This document shows positions 6,108-8,669 of a DNA stretch of 8,669 nt, piece by piece. This stretch comes from Pseudopedobacter sp. (GTDB taxonomy: Bacteria > Bacteroidota > Bacteroidia > Sphingobacteriales > Sphingobacteriaceae), in NCBI GenBank assembly GCA_014378285.1, contig JACMNZ010000145.1, positions 1-8,669 of the forward strand. Direction: 5' to 3'. The stretch's first letter is position 1. Each line of letters starts with the position of its first letter. The notes beneath the pieces were generated by a model, which did no database searches, was not told the origin of the DNA, and saw only the letters and a program-made list of their open reading frames with translations. The translations under genes and the position numbers were made by a program.

Positions 6108-6200
6108 TAAGGATTGAAGCGGTATCCTTTTTGTCCGCCGGCTGGCGGGCAAAAAGATTTAGCGTAAAGCCTGACCATTGCGAAGCTTGGGGAACACCCA
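6108..6200. repeat. Repeat-like block with a central GC-rich hairpin (6127-6156)
   Basis: At the centre, 6127-6139 (CTTTTTGTCCGCC) pairs with 6144-6156 (GGCGGGCAAAAAG) over 13 bases with one T/G position and a GGCT loop. The GC content is far above the surroundings. On the left, GGAT and ATCC (within 6111-6127) form another small stem around GAAGCG; on the right, GGGGAACACCC (6189-6199) forms a third. The words GGATTGAAGCGGTATCC and GGGGAACACCC resemble a dispersed intergenic repeat I have seen in Bacteroidota genomes, which is recall and not a search result. The T-run is on the 5' side and the A-run on the 3' side, so it does not read as an intrinsic terminator on either strand. Confidence 0.5.
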
Positions 6201-6267
6201 TAAAACTATTGCAGTTCTAAATTTTTAACAACCTCAATAAATAACATAATATCTATCGTTTGATCTA

Positions 6268-6297
6268 TTTGATATTAAGAACAATATTTTAACTTTT
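6268..6297 (+). promoter_or_regulatory. Weak candidate promoter for the acyl-CoA dehydrogenase gene
   Basis: TTTG (6268-6271) and TAACTTTT (6290-6297, one base off TAnnTTTG) lie 18 bases apart, slightly closer than the usual 19-21. Transcription would start near 6304, about 20 bases before the ATG. The region is AT-rich, so chance matches are likely. Confidence 0.3.
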
Positions 6298-6323
6298 ACA
6301 ACTATTTATCATAATTTAAAACT

Positions 6324-7463
6324 ATGGATTTCCAATTTACAGAGGAGCATTTGATGATACAACAGGCGGCAAGGGATTTTGCACAAACAGAATTAAAGCC
6401 TGGCGTGATAGAACGTGATGAACATCAAAAATTTCCGGCAGAGCAAGTGAAGAAATTAGGGGAGTTGGGCTTCATGGGAATGATGGTAAATCCAAAATAT
6501 AATGGATCAGGGATGGATGTAATTTCTTACGTTTTGGTAATGGAAGAGCTTTCTAAGATTGATGCTTCTACATCTGTAGTGGTTTCGGTTAATAATTCTT
6601 TGGTGTGTTACGGTTTGGAAGCGTATGCAAATGAAGAACAAAAACAAAAGTATTTAAAACCTTTGGCAACAGGAGAAAAGATTGGTGCTTTTTGTCTTTC
6701 TGAGCCAGAAGCTGGTTCTGATGCTACTTCTCAACAAACCACTGCCGAAGATATGGGCGATTATTATCTGCTAAACGGAATAAAAAATTGGATTACCAAC
6801 GGAAGTTCTGCCTCTACATATATAGTTATTGCACAAACGCATCCAGAAAAAGGCAGCCGTGGTATAAACGCTTTGATTGTGGAAAGAGGAATGGAAGGTT
6901 TTGCAATTGGGCCAAAGGAAAATAAATTAGGAATCAGGGGTTCTGATACGCATTCTTTAATGTTTACGGATGTAAAAGTGCCTAAAGAAAATAGAATTGG
7001 TGATGATGGTTTTGGATTTTCTTTTGCGATGAAAACTTTAGAAGGTGGCAGGATTGGGATTGCTGCCCAGGCTTTAGGTATTGCTTCTGGAGCTTTTGAA
7101 TTGGCTACAAATTATGCTAAAGAGCGTAAAACTTTTGGAAAACCAATTTCAGAACACCAGGCAATTGCATTTAAATTAGCAGATATGGCTACAGAAATTG
7201 AAGCCGCTAGATTGCTGGTTTTAAAAGCGGCTTGGCTTAAAGACCAAGGTTTACCTTATGCACAAGCTAGCTCTATGGCAAAGCTTTTTGCATCTGAAGT
7301 TGCTATGAAAACCACGGTAGAAGCTGTGCAGATTTTTGGTGGATATGGTTTTGTAAAGGAATATCATGTAGAACGTTTAATGCGTGACGCAAAGATTACC
7401 CAGATTTACGAAGGAACATCTGAAATACAGAAAGTGGTAATCTCTAGGGAGATTTTGAAGTAG
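6324..7463 (+). CDS. Acyl-CoA dehydrogenase, short-chain/butyryl-CoA type
   Basis: This FAD flavoprotein introduces a trans-2 double bond into acyl-CoA and passes electrons to electron-transferring flavoprotein; it works in fatty-acid or branched-chain amino-acid breakdown in the cytoplasm. The 379 residues are the normal length, with the alpha N-domain (about 5-118), the beta middle domain (about 120-220) and the alpha C-domain (about 230-378). CLSEPEAGSD (124-133) and WITNG (156-160) are FAD/substrate motifs, RKTFGKPISEHQ (268-279) and QIFGGYGF (336-343) are family signatures, and IYEGTSEIQ (361-369) holds the likely catalytic base Glu363, placed as in short-chain and medium-chain enzymes. 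The ATG gives the usual MDFQFTEEHLMIQ start. The chain-length preference cannot be fixed from sequence alone, and no ETF or other beta-oxidation gene is visible nearby. It stands alone behind the 501-base gap. Confidence 0.93.
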   Translation: MDFQFTEEHLMIQQAARDFAQTELKPGVIERDEHQKFPAEQVKKLGELGFMGMMVNPKYNGSGMDVISYVLVMEELSKIDASTSVVVSVNNSLVCYGLEAYANEEQKQKYLKPLATGEKIGAFCLSEPEAGSDATSQQTTAEDMGDYYLLNGIKNWITNGSSASTYIVIAQTHPEKGSRGINALIVERGMEGFAIGPKENKLGIRGSDTHSLMFTDVKVPKENRIGDDGFGFSFAMKTLEGGRIGIAAQALGIASGAFELATNYAKERKTFGKPISEHQAIAFKLADMATEIEAARLLVLKAAWLKDQGLPYAQASSMAKLFASEVAMKTTVEAVQIFGGYGFVKEYHVERLMRDAKITQIYEGTSEIQKVVISREILK

Positions 7464-7489
7464 GAAATGTTGTAATAATTATTATTCTG

Positions 7490-7512
7490 CGTACCTATTC
7501 ATGTACATGAAT
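7490..7512. promoter_or_regulatory. Probable autoregulatory operator of the toxin-antitoxin pair (TGTACA core)
   Basis: ATTCATGTACATGAAT (7497-7512) is a perfect 16-base palindrome with TGTACA (7502-7507) at its centre. A degenerate copy, CGTACC (7490-7495), lies exactly 12 bases upstream centre to centre. The palindrome sits between the -33 region and the -7 box of the antitoxin promoter, so binding would block RNA polymerase. In the E. coli yefM-yoeB operon the antitoxin binds two palindromes with TGTACA cores, spaced, as I recall, 12 bases apart, which fits this site. The palindrome is seen; the regulator is inferred. Confidence 0.7.
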
Positions 7513-7516
7513 TTTG

Positions 7517-7524
7517 TATATTTG
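7517..7524 (+). promoter_or_regulatory. -7 box of the toxin-antitoxin promoter
   Basis: TATATTTG is a perfect -7 box; no good TTTG stands 19-21 bases upstream, so the -33 element is weak. Transcription would start near 7531, leaving about six bases before the ATG at 7537. An upstream in-frame ATG at 7501 lies ahead of this promoter and inside the operator, which rules it out as the main start. Confidence 0.55.
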
Positions 7525-7536
7525 AATAATAATATC

Positions 7537-7785
7537 ATGAAAACAATAACCGTAAGCGAGTTTAGAAAAAACATTAAAAAATATGCTGAAATAGCAGTTG
7601 ATGAAAAGCTAATTGTTAACAGAGGGGCGGGCAAAGCGTTTCTGGTAATTCCAATTGAAAATATTGATGATAGTGGATATAATCCTCAGTTTGTAAAGAA
7701 AATTTTATTAGCTGAGGCTTCTGCAAAAAAAGGAAATGTTACTAGAATAAGAGATGCTAAGAATATATGGGCAGATATTCTATAG
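7537..7785 (+). CDS. yefM: Phd/YefM family antitoxin
   Basis: This 82-residue protein is the antitoxin of a type II toxin-antitoxin pair. It neutralises the YoeB-type RNase encoded next and represses its own promoter. MKTITVSEFRKNIKKYAEIAVDE (1-23) and the strand after it (LIVNRGAGKAFLVIPIENI, 25-43) form the typical Phd/YefM DNA-binding and dimerisation fold, including the usual turn R-G-x-G-K-x-x-L-V-I-P. The region after about 45 is charged and would be the flexible toxin-binding tail. The ATG at 7537 is chosen because MKTITVSEFR is the family start; 12 extra codons from 7501 would begin in the operator and upstream of the promoter's -7 box. The last 19 bases overlap the toxin gene, the common coupling in such pairs. 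Confidence 0.9.
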   Translation: MKTITVSEFRKNIKKYAEIAVDEKLIVNRGAGKAFLVIPIENIDDSGYNPQFVKKILLAEASAKKGNVTRIRDAKNIWADIL

Positions 7786-8048
7786 ACATTGAAAAGAAAG
7801 CCAAAAAGCAATTGGCAGAAATATATAAATCTGGAAATAAGACTGATATAAATATACTAGAGACAATTTTTTTAGAGTTACAAATCCATCCTATGACGGG
7901 AATAGGAAATCCCGAACAACTTAAGCATCAACTATCAAGATATTGGTCAAGAAAGATTAATTCAAAAGATAGGCTTATCTATAAAATAGAAGAACAAGAA
8001 GTTATCGTTTTTATTCTTTCTGCCAAAGGACATTATTTCGGTAAATAA
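7767..8048 (+). CDS. yoeB: Txe/YoeB family addiction-module toxin (mRNA endoribonuclease)
   Basis: YoeB-type toxins cleave mRNA in the ribosomal A site and halt translation when the antitoxin is lost. The 93 residues match the family length (84-90). GNPEQLKHQLSRYWSRKINSKDRLIYKI (47-74) is the diagnostic block, and SAKGHY (85-90) the C-terminal motif. Against E. coli YoeB the catalytic residues are all present: Glu50 (Glu46), Arg69 (Arg65) and His89-Tyr90 (His83-Tyr84). Three residues (FGK) extend past the usual C-terminal Tyr. The gene looks intact, so the module is probably functional. The ATG at 7767 overlaps the antitoxin gene by 19 bases. The two genes stand between unrelated metabolic and lipoprotein genes, as expected for a mobile cassette, although no transposase or integration site is visible. 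Confidence 0.93.
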   Translation: MGRYSIDIEKKAKKQLAEIYKSGNKTDINILETIFLELQIHPMTGIGNPEQLKHQLSRYWSRKINSKDRLIYKIEEQEVIVFILSAKGHYFGK

Positions 8049-8136
8049 TAAGTTGGTTAAGCAGTATAAAATTTTTCGTTATTTATAAGCGTTAATAAAT
8101 CTTTAAGTCACAATTTTACTCACACAAAACAAGCAA

Positions 8137-8669
8137 ATGAAAACTTCCATCAAATATTTACTATTCTCTGTTTTTGCTGCTATTATATTAAATTCTTGCG
8201 ATAAACCATCTAATAAGTTACAAGTGGGAACTTGGCGAGGGGCATTGGCTACTGAATCAGGAGCGGAAATTCCTTTTAATTTTGATGTGGTAGATAGTGC
8301 TGGGAAATATTATATAGAGATTATTAATAGTTCTGAAAGACTTAAAGTAGATGAAATAACCCATCTTGACGATTCTATTCATATCAAATTACCTCTATTT
8401 GATTCAGAGATCAATGGAACCCTAGTTGATGGTAAAATAAACGGAACTTGGACAAAGCATTTGGCAAATAAAGATGCTCAAATGACTTTTTATGCTCAAT
8501 CTGACGTATCTTGGAGGATAAAAGAAAGAGCAGAAAAACCCAATGTAGATGTCTCTGGTAGGTGGGAAACCACTTTTATAAGTGCCGATAAAACGGATAC
8601 CACAAAAGCTGTTGGGGAATTTGTTCAAAATCAATCTAAAGTTACTGGTACTTTTTTAACCACCACTGG
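8137..8669 (+). CDS. Lipoprotein, likely N-terminal part of a TlpA-family thiol-disulfide oxidoreductase, cut by window edge
   Basis: The 177 visible residues begin MKTSIKYLLFSVFAAIILNSCDKPS: a basic N-terminus, a hydrophobic core and a lipobox ending LNSC with the lipidated Cys at 21. After this come VGTWRGAL (30-37), EIPFNFDV (44-51), NSSERLKVDEI (64-74), DSIHIKLPLFDSEINGTL (79-96) and GRWETTF (141-147). This pattern is what I recall from the non-catalytic region ahead of the redoxin domain in Bacteroidota TlpA-like lipoproteins. The CxxC redoxin domain would lie past the right edge, so the enzymatic call cannot be confirmed here. The ATG gives the full signal peptide; an 88-base gap with no clear promoter or terminator separates it from the toxin gene. 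No stop codon lies within the window. Confidence 0.7.
   Translation, partial: MKTSIKYLLFSVFAAIILNSCDKPSNKLQVGTWRGALATESGAEIPFNFDVVDSAGKYYIEIINSSERLKVDEITHLDDSIHIKLPLFDSEINGTLVDGKINGTWTKHLANKDAQMTFYAQSDVSWRIKERAEKPNVDVSGRWETTFISADKTDTTKAVGEFVQNQSKVTGTFLTTT

Larger units (their letters stand above)
5823..6323. other. Gene-free 501-base region with promoter, palindromes and repeat-like blocks
   Basis: No open reading frame here looks like a gene on either strand. From left to right the stretch holds a consensus-quality rightward promoter (5831-5862), a palindrome near its predicted transcript start (5872-5884), an inverted pair of palindromic units (5935-6025), an unremarkable AT-rich spacer (6026-6107), a GC-rich hairpin within a repeat-like block (about 6108-6200), and an AT-rich run-in to the acyl-CoA dehydrogenase gene. 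Taken together it could encode a non-coding RNA, carry dispersed repeats, or both. Confidence 0.6.

Noticed and set aside
6127..6156. Intrinsic terminator
   Set aside because: The stem is strong, but the T-run is on the 5' side and the 3' side is A-rich; the structure reads the same on both strands, so neither has the needed U-tract.
7473..7484. 12-base palindrome TAATAATTATTA after the acyl-CoA dehydrogenase
   Set aside because: It is made only of A and T in AT-rich DNA, lacks a T-tract and a loop, and is likely chance.
7501..7536. Upstream ATG giving the antitoxin 12 extra residues
   Set aside because: It falls inside the operator palindrome and ahead of the -7 box; MKTITVSEFR at 7537 is the family start.
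8049..8136. Promoter or terminator between the toxin and lipoprotein genes
   Set aside because: I could find neither a spaced -33/-7 pair nor a hairpin with a T-tract that rises above AT-rich background.
8422..8634. Minus-strand open frame of 70 codons
   Set aside because: It is a shadow inside the lipoprotein coding region on the other strand, with no recognisable product.

Overview
The window reads as a chromosomal stretch from a member of the Bacteroidota, most likely a Pedobacter-like Sphingobacteriaceae species. The grounds are AT-rich DNA, almost no Shine-Dalgarno sequences, several promoters of the Bacteroidota type (TTTG, about 20 bases, TAnnTTTG), a DUF4270 lipoprotein, a short glycogen-synthase-like protein and a TlpA-type lipoprotein start. 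The genus is an inference; no rRNA or marker gene is present.

Left part (1-2957, minus strand): in transcription order these are a short GT5 glycogen-synthase-like protein, a DUF4270 lipoprotein 16 bases downstream, and the first 209 codons of glmS (UDP-GlcNAc supply), which runs off the left edge. A long inverted repeat fills the gap between the DUF4270 gene and glmS and ends in a T-tract touching the glmS start codon. The GT5-like protein lacks the C-terminal half of glycogen synthase and several substrate-binding residues.

Middle part (2958-5822): a 143-base intergenic region holds two divergent Bacteroidota-type promoters with three CAATT boxes at 8-base spacing around and between them. 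Rightward lies a tight cluster: panC (TTG start), panD, a YbhN/UPF0104 flippase-like membrane protein (TTG start) and rfaE2 (ADP-heptose synthesis). PanC and PanD supply beta-alanine and pantothenate for CoA; the last two genes point to the cell envelope.

Gap 5823-6323: this 501-base stretch has no convincing gene but is not empty. It holds an exact Bacteroidota promoter match with no ORF behind it, a 13-base palindrome close to the predicted transcript start, an inverted pair of palindromic units resembling a REPIN, and a GC-rich hairpin inside a second repeat-like block.

Right part (6324-8669): an acyl-CoA dehydrogenase, then a complete YefM/YoeB-type toxin-antitoxin pair whose promoter contains a perfect 16-base palindrome with a TGTACA core, then the start of a lipoprotein resembling the N-terminal region of TlpA-family disulfide reductases, cut by the right edge.

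The best candidates for follow-up are the ORF-less promoter region at 5823-6200, the hairpin at the glmS start, and the degenerate glycogen-synthase-like protein with its DUF4270 neighbour.
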